A stretch of DNA of 64,000 nt, taken from assembly GCF_041080675.1 (NCBI RefSeq), contig NZ_CP163520.1:1302001-1366000 (forward strand). The letters run 5' to 3'. This document shows, one piece after another, positions 1-7,524 of this stretch. The DNA is from Streptomyces sp. cg36 (lineage in GTDB: Bacteria; Actinomycetota; Actinomycetes; Streptomycetales; Streptomycetaceae). Made by a program: the position numbers and the translations under genes. Every line of letters begins with the position of its first letter. Within the stretch, counting starts at the first letter, position 1. Below the pieces are notes generated by a model that ran no database searches, was not told the DNA's origin, and saw nothing but the letters and a program-made list of their open reading frames with translations.

Positions 1-65
1 CGCCGCCATCTGACCGCGCCCGGCCCCGCACCGCCCGCTGCCGCGCCCCTGGAAGGCTCCGGACG

Positions 66-998
66 TCACAATGCCCGGGCCGGGCGCAGCAGTTGGCCGA
101 GGGCCTCGGCGGCGGCCCGGCCGCGCCAGGCCAGATAGCCGGGCTGCATCAGGTGCGGGTCCCAGATCCGCTGGTGGGCCAGGCGCCGGGCCGACGGGTG
201 CCCGGCACGGCCGGCCAGCGCCCGCAGCAGCCGGGCCGCCGCCCGGCCCGGCGTGCCCACCTCGTACTGCGCGCCGAGCCCGGCCAGCGGGGTGAACCCG
301 AGGTGCAGCCACTGCGCCCGCTCGGCCGAGAAGACCCGTACGGCTTCGAGGCCGACGGCCGCCAGGGCGCCGGGCGCGGTACCCGGCGCCGTCCGCGCCG
401 CCTGGTGCAGCCAGCCGGGGCGGGAGCCGAGGACCGGCACGTACGCGACGTACGCGACGACCCGGTCCCCGACGCGCCCGGCGAACACCCTTCGCGGACC
501 CGCCCCTTCGCGCCCGCCCCACTCGCGGATCCGGTCCGCGATGTCCTCGTGCGCCACTTCCCCGGCGGTCAGGCCCGCCGCCCACGCCCCGGACACCGTC
601 TCGCGCAGTTCGGCCAGGCGGGGTCCGGCGAGGCGGAATTCGGGCAGGTAGACCGAGTACGAGGAGCCCGCCTGGTTCACCGTGAAGCCGCAGCGGGCGA
701 AGAGTTCGGCGTCGGGGCGGCGCAGCCGGGTGGCGACCGCCTTGCGGCGGTGCTCACCGGCGAATTCCACGAAAGCCCGCAGCAGTCCCTCCTGGGCGTC
801 GTCCGGGGCTATCACTCCCCCGGTCTGATGGAGATATCCACCGCGCGCCCGATAGGGAATGACTCCCTCCTTGCCCGCCACCGTGAAGCACTCGTTTCCC
901 TGGCCCCTCGTGAGGAACGCGCTCGGATTGTCGCCGTAGGCGCGCAGGGCTCCCGATATCGTGTCGCCGCGGTCCACGGCGAAGCTGCCGACGCTCAT
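66..998 (-). CDS. DUF2156 (MprF C-terminal-like) aminoacyl-tRNA-type transferase
   Basis: A 310-residue protein that reads like the GNAT-fold catalytic half of MprF (DUF2156). Visible family-like stretches are an early Asp-Asn-Pro-Ser-Ala-Phe segment, a central Arg-Lys-Ala-Val-Ala block followed by FARCGFTVNQAG, and a C-terminal half rich in Arg and Trp. No membrane segments are seen, so it lacks the MprF flippase and would be soluble. Members of this fold transfer an amino acid from aminoacyl-tRNA; the Streptomyces relative VlmA moves serine from seryl-tRNA onto a hydroxylamine in valanimycin biosynthesis (literature knowledge). The ATG start has a G-rich ribosome site (GGGGGGAA) about 6 nt upstream. 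An 11-bp direct repeat lies 63-81 bp upstream. Its neighbours are a degenerate SGNH protein and a serine-type tRNA-like gene, which fits an aminoacyl-tRNA-using role. Substrate and acceptor are unknown. Confidence 0.7.
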   Translation of the reverse strand: MSVGSFAVDRGDTISGALRAYGDNPSAFLTRGQGNECFTVAGKEGVIPYRARGGYLHQTGGVIAPDDAQEGLLRAFVEFAGEHRRKAVATRLRRPDAELFARCGFTVNQAGSSYSVYLPEFRLAGPRLAELRETVSGAWAAGLTAGEVAHEDIADRIREWGGREGAGPRRVFAGRVGDRVVAYVAYVPVLGSRPGWLHQAARTAPGTAPGALAAVGLEAVRVFSAERAQWLHLGFTPLAGLGAQYEVGTPGRAAARLLRALAGRAGHPSARRLAHQRIWDPHLMQPGYLAWRGRAAAEALGQLLRPARAL

Positions 999-1060
999 GA
1001 CATTCCCCCCTGTCGTGAGCGCATCGTCGCAGCCGCGCGTTCCACACCCCTGACGCCGCC

Positions 1061-1079
1061 GTCTCAGCGCGGTCTCAGC
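1061..1079. promoter_or_regulatory. Direct-repeat operator upstream of the DUF2156 gene
   Basis: Two copies of GTCTCAG separated by one helical turn (GTCTCAGCGCG then GTCTCAGC; CTGAGAC on the other strand). The block is 63-81 bp upstream of the DUF2156 start. The identical 19-mer recurs at 1936-1954. Eleven-bp direct repeats are typical of OmpR/PhoB-type or SARP activators; the cognate regulator is not identifiable here. Confidence 0.6.
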
Positions 1080-1089
1080 CCGTTCTCCG

Positions 1090-1764
1090 CTATCCCGGGA
1101 GCCGCGCCGCCAGCGCCCGTACCACCGCCGCCGCGGCCACCGCGTGGCCCCGGCTGTTGAGGCGGCCCGGCTGCGGGCCCCACAGTCCGGCCGGGTCGGC
1201 CGTCCCGCGCTGCTCCATCAGGTCGACGTACAGAGCCCCATGACGGAGCGTCACTATGTTCAGCCGCTCCACCAGCAGGCGCTGGCGCGCGCGGATCCGG
1301 TCGCGCAGGGCGGCGGGCACCTGTCCGGAGGCGGCCCAGTCCGGCGGGCTGACCACCACCGTATGCCCGCACCGTGCCTCTTTCAACGAGGCCAGAATTC
1401 GGCTGAGTTCGCTCTCCACCACGTCCGCGTCGAAGCCGCGCGCCCGCACGTCCGGACCGCCGCAGGCGAGCAGCGCCAGGTCGGCCCGGAAGGCGACCGC
1501 CTGGGCGAGCTGGCGGGAGCGGACCTCGGCGAGCACGAGTTCGCGCCGGGCCTGCACCAGGAGGCAGGCGAGACCGGGCCGGGCCTCGCGCAGCGCCCGG
1601 GCCACCCGGTCCGGCCAGACCCGGGGCCGGTAGCCGGGGACGGCGGCGCCCCGGGCGAGTCTGCCCTCCTGCCCGCTGAGGACCACGGCCCGCCGCCAGT
1701 CGGGCCCGGCCAGCAGGTCCCGGGCCTCGCCCGGCCGCAGACAGCGCGGATCGGCGTCCTCCAT
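1090..1764 (-). CDS. SGNH-fold protein lacking the catalytic residues
   Basis: About 224 residues from the ATG at 1764, preceded by a GAAAGG ribosome site; a GTG at 1875 would give 261 residues but has only a weak site. The fold pattern matches SGNH/GDSL hydrolases: a block I strand and glycine turn, a PGYRPRVWPDRVARAL-type helix, a CGGPD block III and a C-terminal RLNSRGHAVA block. Compared with the intact SGNH protein at 31887-32678, GDS has become GQE, GGND has become GGPD, and the catalytic Asp and His before the final GH are absent. Ser hydrolase chemistry therefore looks impossible. It may be a binding or scaffold protein, or may use a different chemistry. It lies 91 bp upstream of the DUF2156 gene on the same strand and shares its upstream repeat. 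Confidence 0.6.
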   Translation of the reverse strand: MEDADPRCLRPGEARDLLAGPDWRRAVVLSGQEGRLARGAAVPGYRPRVWPDRVARALREARPGLACLLVQARRELVLAEVRSRQLAQAVAFRADLALLACGGPDVRARGFDADVVESELSRILASLKEARCGHTVVVSPPDWAASGQVPAALRDRIRARQRLLVERLNIVTLRHGALYVDLMEQRGTADPAGLWGPQPGRLNSRGHAVAAAAVVRALAARLPG

Positions 1765-1924
1765 CGCACAGCCCAGCCTTTCGCTCAACCCCGCGCTGCC
1801 GTCGTAGTGACCCCGGCCCGGCCGAGTCAACCGGGCGGGGCGCGGCGGCGGCCGGGCCGGGGCGGATCGGGCCACCTCGGCGGGGGCGGGGGCGCCGTCG
1901 GCGGATCCGCCGGGTGAGACGCCC

Positions 1925-1956
1925 GTCTCAGCGGGGTCTCAGCGCGGTCTCAGCGG
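1925..1956. promoter_or_regulatory. Triple direct-repeat operator in a divergent promoter region
   Basis: Three GTCTCAGCG units at 1925, 1936 and 1947, each exactly 11 bp apart. The middle and last units reproduce the 19-mer found at 1061-1079. The block lies between the degenerate SGNH gene (leftward) and the tRNA-like gene (rightward, 5' end 31 bp downstream), so one activator could serve both directions. Confidence 0.6.
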
Positions 1957-1986
1957 CCACCGCGAGGATCCATCCGTACGCCGACG

Positions 1987-2083
1987 GGAGAGGTACCCGA
2001 AGAGGTCCGTCGGGGCTCCGGACGCGGTCCGGACCGGGCAGCACCAGTGGCCCGCGCGGGTTCGACTCCCGCCCTCTCCGCCA
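1987..2083 (+). tRNA. Type II (serine-like) tRNA gene with a closed anticodon hairpin
   Basis: A full cloverleaf can be drawn over 97 nt. The acceptor stem is 7 bp, GGAGAGG with CCTCTCC (1987-1993/2073-2079), with discriminator G2080 and encoded CCA 2081-2083. Positions 8-9 are TA. The D arm is CCCGA/TCGGG around a loop carrying GG (2004-2005). The T arm is GCGGG/CCCGC with the canonical TTCGACT loop (2061-2067). A long variable arm has a 5-bp stem, CGGGC/GCCCG (2035-2039/2050-2054). G73 and the long variable arm are SerRS/Sec-type identity features. The anticodon arm is the anomaly: TCCGGAC and GTCCGGA (2017-2023/2027-2033) pair perfectly, leaving triloop GCG, and even a forced 7-nt loop has C rather than U at position 33. 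It probably does not decode normally. A decayed tRNA is the alternative, but the other stems are intact. Confidence 0.6.
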
Positions 2084-2603
2084 CAGCACAGTTCGCCGGG
2101 CGCGCCGAGGTGTCCGCCGATGAGCCCGTCCGCCGTCCACCGCGGTGGTGACCGATCCGGCCGCCGGAACGGACGCGCGAGAGACGGCTCATGAGGTCGC
2201 GCGGCGGACCGCGGGGGCCGGTACGCCCGTGGAGCTGGCTGTGACCGAGCGGCCGGGCCCCGCCCGCCGGCTCGCCCGTGGACCGGGCGGGCCGGGCGGC
2301 GGCCCGGCCGTACCGGTGGGGCGGGGGCGCGGCCGTCCCGGGCGGGCCGGAGCGGAGCGCGCCGCTCGGGCTTCGGCCGCTCGGCGTACGGCCTTGCGCC
2401 GTAGGGCCCTTCCGCGTACGGCCCCTCGGATTCACGGCCGCTCGTCGTACGGCGCAGAAGCGCGCACCCGGTCGAAAGCGGTCATCGCCCGATGCGAACA
2501 CGCCATTGCCCACCACTGCTTCGCAACCGGCGTCCGGCGCCGTCGGTTCGCGGGCATCATCGGCGCCACCGATCGTCCGTCGTTGGGCCCGGAGGTGCGC
2601 GTG
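2084..2603. other. Intergenic region upstream of the NOS gene
   Basis: About 520 bp with no convincing gene. The NOS reading frame stays open upstream to about 2145, but that stretch translates to Arg/Ala/Gly/Pro low-complexity sequence and lacks the NOS fold. It holds imperfect TACGGCC-type repeats (about 2385-2455). The NOS promoter must be here but no clear -35/-10 pair stands out. Confidence 0.5.
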
Positions 2604-3779
2604 ATGAGGAAGTTCCTGAGCAGGCCGAAGCGGCCGACGGGCCCCGGCCCGGACGCGGCCGGGGCCGCGCTGTGGCGGGAGGCGGCCGATTTCGTGCGGC
2701 TGCACCGCTCGGAGGAACCGGGCCTCGGCGCTCCGGAGGGGCGGCTGGCGGAGATACGTGAGGAGATCCGGGCGACGGGCACCTATCGCCACACCTCCGA
2801 GGAGCTGGTGTTCGGGGCGCGGGTGGCGTGGCGCAACAGCAACCGGTGCATAGGGCGGCTGTACTGGCGCTCGCTGCGGGTGCGCGACCTGCGCCACCTC
2901 ACCGATGCCGAGCCGGTGGCCGAGGCGTGCGCGGAGCATCTGCGCCGGGCCGCCAACGGGGGCCGCATCCGCCCGCTGATCACGGTGTTCGCCCCGGAGG
3001 CGCCGGGGCGTGCGGCGCCGCGCATCTGGAACGAGCAGCTGATCCGGTACGCGGGCTACCGCACCGCCGACGGCTCGGTGCTGGGTGACCCGCGCAACGC
3101 CGGGCTGACCGATCTCGCGCTGCGCCTGGGCTGGCCGGGCGGTCCGCACACCGCCTTCGACGTGCTGCCGCTGGTCGTGGAGGGCGTCGACGACAAGCCG
3201 CGCGTCTTCGAGCTGCCCGCCGACGCGGTCCTGGAGGTGGCGCTGGAGCATCCCGAGGACGGCTGGGGCGGCGAGTGGGGGCTGCGCTGGCACGCGGTGC
3301 CCGCGATCTCCGGGATGTGTCTGGAGATCGGCGGCATCCACTATCCGGCGGCCCCCTTCAACGGCTGGTACATGGGGACCGAGATCGGCGCGCGCAACCT
3401 GGCCGACACCGACCGCTACGACCTGCTGCCCCGGATCGCCCGCCGCCTCGGCCTGGACACCAGCGACGACCGGACGCTGTGGAAGGACCGCGCGCTGGTC
3501 GAGCTGAACCGCGCCGTGCTGCACTCCTTCGACCGCGCGGGCGTCACCATGGCGGACCACCACGCCGAGTCCAGGCGTTTCGTGACCCATCTGGAGCGCG
3601 AAGAGCGCAAAGGGCGCACGGTGCCGGCCGACTGGAGCTGGATCGTTCCCCCCATGTCGAGCGCGACGACCGAGGTCTTCCACCGCACCTACGACACCGC
3701 CGAATTGCGGCCCTGCTTCGCGCATCATCCGGAGGCAGCCGCCCGGGCCCGGGGCGAATCGATTCGCCGGACCCCCTGA
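2604..3779 (+). CDS. nos: Nitric oxide synthase oxygenase
   Basis: Bacterial-type NOS oxygenase of 391 residues, the usual size for the stand-alone haem/pterin domain that turns L-arginine into citrulline and NO. Residues 76-85 read WRNSNRCIGR, with Cys82 the proximal haem thiolate. The WYMGTEIGARNL segment near 255-266 carries the arginine-binding Glu260. WSWIVPPMSSATTEVFHR near the C-terminus matches the pterin/dimer region. The ATG is chosen because GGAGG (2591-2595) sits 8 nt upstream and homology begins just after it. No flavodoxin or reductase gene is adjacent, so electrons must come from general cellular reductases. In plant-pathogenic Streptomyces, NOS feeds thaxtomin nitration, but no TxtE-like P450 is seen here. 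A free NO or stress role is equally possible. Confidence 0.93.
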   Translation: MRKFLSRPKRPTGPGPDAAGAALWREAADFVRLHRSEEPGLGAPEGRLAEIREEIRATGTYRHTSEELVFGARVAWRNSNRCIGRLYWRSLRVRDLRHLTDAEPVAEACAEHLRRAANGGRIRPLITVFAPEAPGRAAPRIWNEQLIRYAGYRTADGSVLGDPRNAGLTDLALRLGWPGGPHTAFDVLPLVVEGVDDKPRVFELPADAVLEVALEHPEDGWGGEWGLRWHAVPAISGMCLEIGGIHYPAAPFNGWYMGTEIGARNLADTDRYDLLPRIARRLGLDTSDDRTLWKDRALVELNRAVLHSFDRAGVTMADHHAESRRFVTHLEREERKGRTVPADWSWIVPPMSSATTEVFHRTYDTAELRPCFAHHPEAAARARGESIRRTP

Positions 3780-4175
3780 CGGACACCGCGACGGGCGCCC
3801 GGTGGCCGCTGGGGTACGGGAGTACGTAGGCGGGCCGGGCGACCGGTGCGTACGGCGGGGTCCACTGGGAGACGGAGATGTCGTCGTACTCCCGTCCGGT
3901 GGCGACGGGGCCCGCGGGCCCGAACCGCCTGGTGTGCACGAGGGCCACGCCCCCGACAGGGGGCGGTGACACCTCGGGCAGAACGCTCGGCGGAGTGGGC
4001 GGTCCGCCGGAGTGCGGTCGGCCGGGGAAGGGTCCTCTCACGACTCCACGGCCAGCTTGGCGCAATTGCGCATGATACGCAAGAGTGACAGCGCGTCATG
4101 ACCTGACGGATCGTCAAAACGCCTCGACGGCAAGGGACTTGATGTCGAGCGACAGCTGCGGGCGACCGGGCCGGG
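3780..4175. other. Intergenic region between nos and the MarR gene
   Basis: About 395 bp between the convergent nos and MarR genes. A minus-strand frame crossing about 3800-3960 shows Streptomyces-like third-position GC and a Tyr/Trp/Pro-rich peptide containing VSQWTPPYAPVARPAYVLPY. It has no recognisable family, no clear start, and runs into the 3' end of nos antisense. It may be a gene remnant. I do not call a gene. Confidence 0.4.
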
Positions 4176-4649
4176 CTAGAGGCCCGGGGTCTCCTCCGCG
4201 ACGGCGAGGCGTTGCATCAGCTCACGCAGCACATCGCGCTCGGCCGCCGACAGGGGCTGCAGGAACGATTCATGGACCTTGACCATCAGGTCGCCCGCAT
4301 CGCGCAAGCACAGGCTGCCGCGATCGGTGAGGAAGAGCGCGAACGTCCGCCGGTCAGCACCCCGCCGGCGCTCCAGCAGGTTCTTGCTCTCCAGGTCGTC
4401 GACGAGCCCCACGATGGTCGTCCGGTCGATCCGCAGGGTCTGTCCGACCATCCGCTGGTTGATCCCGGGCTCGGAGTCCACCACGTTCAGCACGCCGAAC
4501 TGACGGAGCGTGATGTTCAGATGGGTGAGCGCCTGCTCGGCCTGCTCGGTGAACCGCTGGCCGGCCTTGCGGAGGAGGAAGCCGTGCCAGCTTTGCAACC
4601 CCTGGAACAACGGCGGTGTCCCACTGTCCGGTTCCCTCTTCGTCACCAC
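4176..4649 (-). CDS. MarR-family transcriptional regulator
   Basis: A 157-residue winged-helix regulator of MarR type. The pattern runs from dimerisation helix 1 through LTHLNITLRQFGVLNVVDSE, the recognition region INQRMVGQTLRIDRTTIVGLVDDLESKNLLERRRGADRR (about 62-100), to the wing and C-terminal helix. These proteins usually repress a divergent operon until a small ligand binds. It is divergent from the biosynthetic operon starting at 4841, and the intergenic region holds a clear inverted repeat (4758-4780). A copy of part of that site lies in the promoter of the operon starting at 10836, so it probably controls both. GTG starts at 4649 or 4646 are both possible. No ligand can be inferred. 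Confidence 0.9.
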   Translation of the reverse strand: MVTKREPDSGTPPLFQGLQSWHGFLLRKAGQRFTEQAEQALTHLNITLRQFGVLNVVDSEPGINQRMVGQTLRIDRTTIVGLVDDLESKNLLERRRGADRRTFALFLTDRGSLCLRDAGDLMVKVHESFLQPLSAAERDVLRELMQRLAVAEETPGL

Positions 4650-4754
4650 TTCTTCGGTTCACCCTCCAGTGGTGACGGTCCATCATGAGGGCCTCTTATC
4701 GGGCCCCTTGACTGCCAAGTCACCGGTCGGCCATGCTCCCGATCCGACAGAAAC

Positions 4755-4780
4755 ACTGATTGTCACTGTAGCAGACAATC
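4755..4780. promoter_or_regulatory. Probable MarR operator
   Basis: Perfect inverted repeat GATTGTC, 9 nt, GACAATC (4758-4764/4774-4780) in the divergent MarR/dehydrogenase intergenic region. The left arm extends to the 11-mer ACTGATTGTCA, which recurs on the opposite strand at 10753-10763. Confidence 0.75.
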
Positions 4781-4840
4781 TATCTTGCTCGAATCTGCGC
4801 GCTTCTGTTCCGCGCGATCTTCATGACCTACGGGGGAACC

Positions 4841-6058
4841 ATGGTCAGCATCATCGAGTACGTCGATCCCGTCGAGCACTGTCCCGGCTACCTGGTGTAC
4901 GACGCCACCGACTGCCGCCTCGCGGCGGGCGGGTGCCGCATGCAGGCCGGGCTCACCGCCGAGACCCTCATGACCCTCGCGGGGCGCATGACGCTCAAGC
5001 AGCGCGTGCTCGGGGTCAACGTCGACGGTGCCAAGTGCGGCATCGCCTACGACCCGCGCGGCCCCGGGCGCCAGGAGGTCCTGCGCCGCTTCGTCGCCTT
5101 CCTCGCCGACGAGCTCGGCACCCGCTTCAGCATGGGCTGCGACATGGGCACCCGGTTCGAGGAGCTGGACCGCATCGCCGCCGCCCTCGGCATCGGCTCG
5201 GCCAAGATCGCCGTCCGGCACGCCCAGCGCCTCGACGACCGCGACTTCCGGGCCCGGATGGACCTGCTGAACACCCGCGTCGGACTGCTCACCCTCGGCC
5301 AGCGCCGGGCCGGGCAGGCGCTCGCCCACAGCGCGCTCGCCGCCACCGCCCACACCGGCCGCCGCGACAGCGAGGTCAGCGTCGCCCTCCAGGGCTTCGG
5401 CAACCTCGGCCGGGCCGCCGCCCTGGCCCTGCTGGAGGCCGGGGTCCGCATCACCGTCGTCGCCGACGAGTACGGCTGCGCGGTCGACCCGCGCGGGCTC
5501 GACATCGCCCGCATGCTCACCCTCGACCAGCGCCGCCCCGTCCAGGGCATGCTGGCGGAGCCGATGCGGCTGCCCCGCGAGGCGCTCCTGGAGCTCCCCG
5601 CCGACGTACTGGTCCTGGCGGGCGGCGAGGACGCGGTGACGGCCGAGCGGGCGGCGCTGCTGCCGGTGCCGGTCGTGGCCGTCGGCGCCAACTGCGGCCT
5701 CAGCGGCACCGCCGAGCAGCTGCTGCTCGACCGGGGCGTGCTGGTCGTGCCCGACTTCATCGGCGGGATCGGCGGCTCGGCGTCGATGGAGGCGCTCTTC
5801 GGTCCGCGCACCACACCGACCGCGCCGGAGGTGCTCGACACCATCGGCACGATGATGCGCGAGCTCGTCGGGGACATCCTCAGCGGCGCCCGCGACCGCG
5901 GGGTGAGCCCCCGTCAGGTGGCCTCCGACATCGCGGCGTCGGCGATCGTGGCGCCCGGCGAGAAGCCGTACGGCGCCAGCCCCTACCGCCCGGCCCGCAC
6001 CGCACCGCGCGGCAGCCGGGGGCGTTCCGTCCGTACTCCGCTGAAGTCCGAGAGGTGA
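4841..6058 (+). CDS. Glu/Leu/Phe/Val dehydrogenase family protein
   Basis: About 405 residues from the ATG at 4841, preceded by GGGGGAACC. The N-terminal dimerisation domain has GGCRMQAG, MTLK and a GAKCGI loop (about 30-70), supplying the two substrate lysines of amino-acid dehydrogenases. GCDMGT (about 100-105) keeps the catalytic Asp. The Rossmann domain has LQGFGNLGRAAA followed by VVADEYG, which suits NAD(H). The family interconverts L-amino acids and 2-oxo acids with ammonia. The last 35 residues are a basic, low-complexity tail. It is first in an operon whose next gene starts 6 bp downstream, so the likely role is amine supply or removal in a dedicated pathway. Some substrate-pocket residues differ from Leu/Phe dehydrogenases, so its substrate is open. 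Confidence 0.82.
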   Translation: MVSIIEYVDPVEHCPGYLVYDATDCRLAAGGCRMQAGLTAETLMTLAGRMTLKQRVLGVNVDGAKCGIAYDPRGPGRQEVLRRFVAFLADELGTRFSMGCDMGTRFEELDRIAAALGIGSAKIAVRHAQRLDDRDFRARMDLLNTRVGLLTLGQRRAGQALAHSALAATAHTGRRDSEVSVALQGFGNLGRAAALALLEAGVRITVVADEYGCAVDPRGLDIARMLTLDQRRPVQGMLAEPMRLPREALLELPADVLVLAGGEDAVTAERAALLPVPVVAVGANCGLSGTAEQLLLDRGVLVVPDFIGGIGGSASMEALFGPRTTPTAPEVLDTIGTMMRELVGDILSGARDRGVSPRQVASDIAASAIVAPGEKPYGASPYRPARTAPRGSRGRSVRTPLKSER

Positions 6059-6063
6059 CCGCC

Positions 6064-7524
6064 ATGACGACCGCGTCCGCCACCAGCACCCCCGCCGCCG
6101 GGCCCGGCCCGGAGCCCACCGAGTGCGCCCATTTACGCAGTCACATCACCGACTCCCGGTTCTACGGCCACCGGTACAGCACACCCGCCAGCCACCGGAT
6201 CTTCTGCGACCGATGTCGTTACCAACGGTGGCTCGACGTGGAGGCGGCGCTCGCCCTGAGCCAGGGCGAGCTGGGCATCATCCCGGCGAACGCCGCCAAG
6301 ATGATCGCGGAAGCCGCCCGGGTGGACCGGCTCGACCTGCCCGCGATCTCGGCGGAGATCCGCCGCACCAGCCACTCGCTGGTCGCCTTCCTGCGGGTGT
6401 TCCAGGCTTCCTGCGAGGGCGGCGCGGGCGAGTACGTGCACTACGGCGCCACCACGCAGGACATCCAGGACACCTCCCAGGTGCTGGAGATGCGCGAGGT
6501 GCTGGACGAGCTGGAGCGGCTGCTGCGCTCCCTCGCGGGCCGGCTCGCCGAGCTCGCCGAGGAGAACGCCACCACGGTCGCCCTCGGCCGCACCCACGCC
6601 CAGCCCGCGCTGCCGATGGGCTTCGGCATCAAGATCGCCGGCTGGCTGGACGAGGTCCTGCGGCACCTGGAACGCATCGAGCAGCTGCGGCCCCGGGTGC
6701 TGGCGGTGCAGCTGTTCGGCGGCGTCGGCACCATGGCCGGATTCGGCGAGCTGGCGCTGCCGCTCCTGGACACGTTCGCCGCGCGGCTGGGGCTCGCGGC
6801 GCCGGCGGTCGGCTGGCACGTCTCGCGCGACCGGGTCGTGGAGTTCGTGTCGTGCCTGGCGATGGTGGCCGGGACCATGGGCCGCATCGGGGACGAGGTG
6901 CGCACGCTGTCCCGCCCCGAGTTCGGCGAGCTGGAGATCGGCTGGCGGCACGGCCAGGTCGGCAGCAGCACGATGCCGCACAAGCGCAACCCCGAGGCGT
7001 GCGAGCAGGCCGTGGTGATGGCCCGGCTCACGGCCGCGCAGATGGCCAACGCGCTGGCGTGCATGGGCGGCGACCACGAGCGCGACTCGCGCAGCCTGCG
7101 CATCGAATGGGCCTGTGTCCCCGACGCCTCCCACTACGCCCTCTCCGCCTGCGAGATCGTCTCGCACCTGGTGGGCGGTCTGGCGGTGCGGCCCGAGCGC
7201 ATCCGTACCAATGTCGCCGCCGTCGCCGAGCAGATCGCCACCGAGAAGCTGATGCTGGCCCTCGGCAAGCACATCGGCAAGCAGACCGCCCACGAGTACG
7301 TCTACGAACTCGTCCAGGCCGCCCGGGAGAACGGCACCTCCATGCGCGAGGCGACCGGCCGCGACGGTCTGGCGGGCGCGCCGCTCGACGCGGCGGCGCT
7401 GGACGAGATCTTCGACCCGACGACCTACCTCGGCCAGTCGGCCGCCCTGACCGGCCGGGCGGTGGCGAAGGCCCGCGCGTACCTGGACGGCACGGCGCGG
7501 GCGGACGGCGGCGACGCCCGGTGA
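6064..7524 (+). CDS. Adenylosuccinate lyase-family lyase
   Basis: A 486-residue member of the fumarase/aspartase superfamily closest to PurB or carboxymuconate cycloisomerase. Markers are YVHYGATTQDIQDT (about 125-138), GRTHAQPALPMGFG (about 176-189) with the general-acid His, and the mobile signature loop GSSTMPHKRNPE (about 299-310) with the catalytic Ser. The family releases fumarate from an N-succinyl adduct or runs related eliminations. About 40 extra N-terminal residues, including Cys and His, precede the core. The gene sits in an accessory operon rather than a purine operon, so it is more likely a pathway-specific C-N lyase, for example taking nitrogen from aspartate. The start follows GAGAGGTGA, which contains the stop of the previous gene. 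Confidence 0.85.
   Translation: MTTASATSTPAAGPGPEPTECAHLRSHITDSRFYGHRYSTPASHRIFCDRCRYQRWLDVEAALALSQGELGIIPANAAKMIAEAARVDRLDLPAISAEIRRTSHSLVAFLRVFQASCEGGAGEYVHYGATTQDIQDTSQVLEMREVLDELERLLRSLAGRLAELAEENATTVALGRTHAQPALPMGFGIKIAGWLDEVLRHLERIEQLRPRVLAVQLFGGVGTMAGFGELALPLLDTFAARLGLAAPAVGWHVSRDRVVEFVSCLAMVAGTMGRIGDEVRTLSRPEFGELEIGWRHGQVGSSTMPHKRNPEACEQAVVMARLTAAQMANALACMGGDHERDSRSLRIEWACVPDASHYALSACEIVSHLVGGLAVRPERIRTNVAAVAEQIATEKLMLALGKHIGKQTAHEYVYELVQAARENGTSMREATGRDGLAGAPLDAAALDEIFDPTTYLGQSAALTGRAVAKARAYLDGTARADGGDAR

Noticed and set aside
1987..2083. Selenocysteine tRNA
   Set aside because: The long variable arm and G73 fit, but there is no TCA anticodon, the acceptor stem is 7 bp, and no selA/selB/selD is seen.
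1950..3728. A 592-aa minus-strand open frame
   Set aside because: Antisense to nos and the tRNA-like gene; composition is a GC-rich shadow.
3544..4065. A 173-aa minus-strand gene in the nos-MarR gap
   Set aside because: Only part has coding-like bias, it runs antisense into nos, and no start site or family is visible.
66..4649. A valanimycin-type azoxy cluster
   Set aside because: Only a VlmA-like DUF2156 protein is present; no flavin N-hydroxylase, decarboxylase or dedicated SerRS is in the window.
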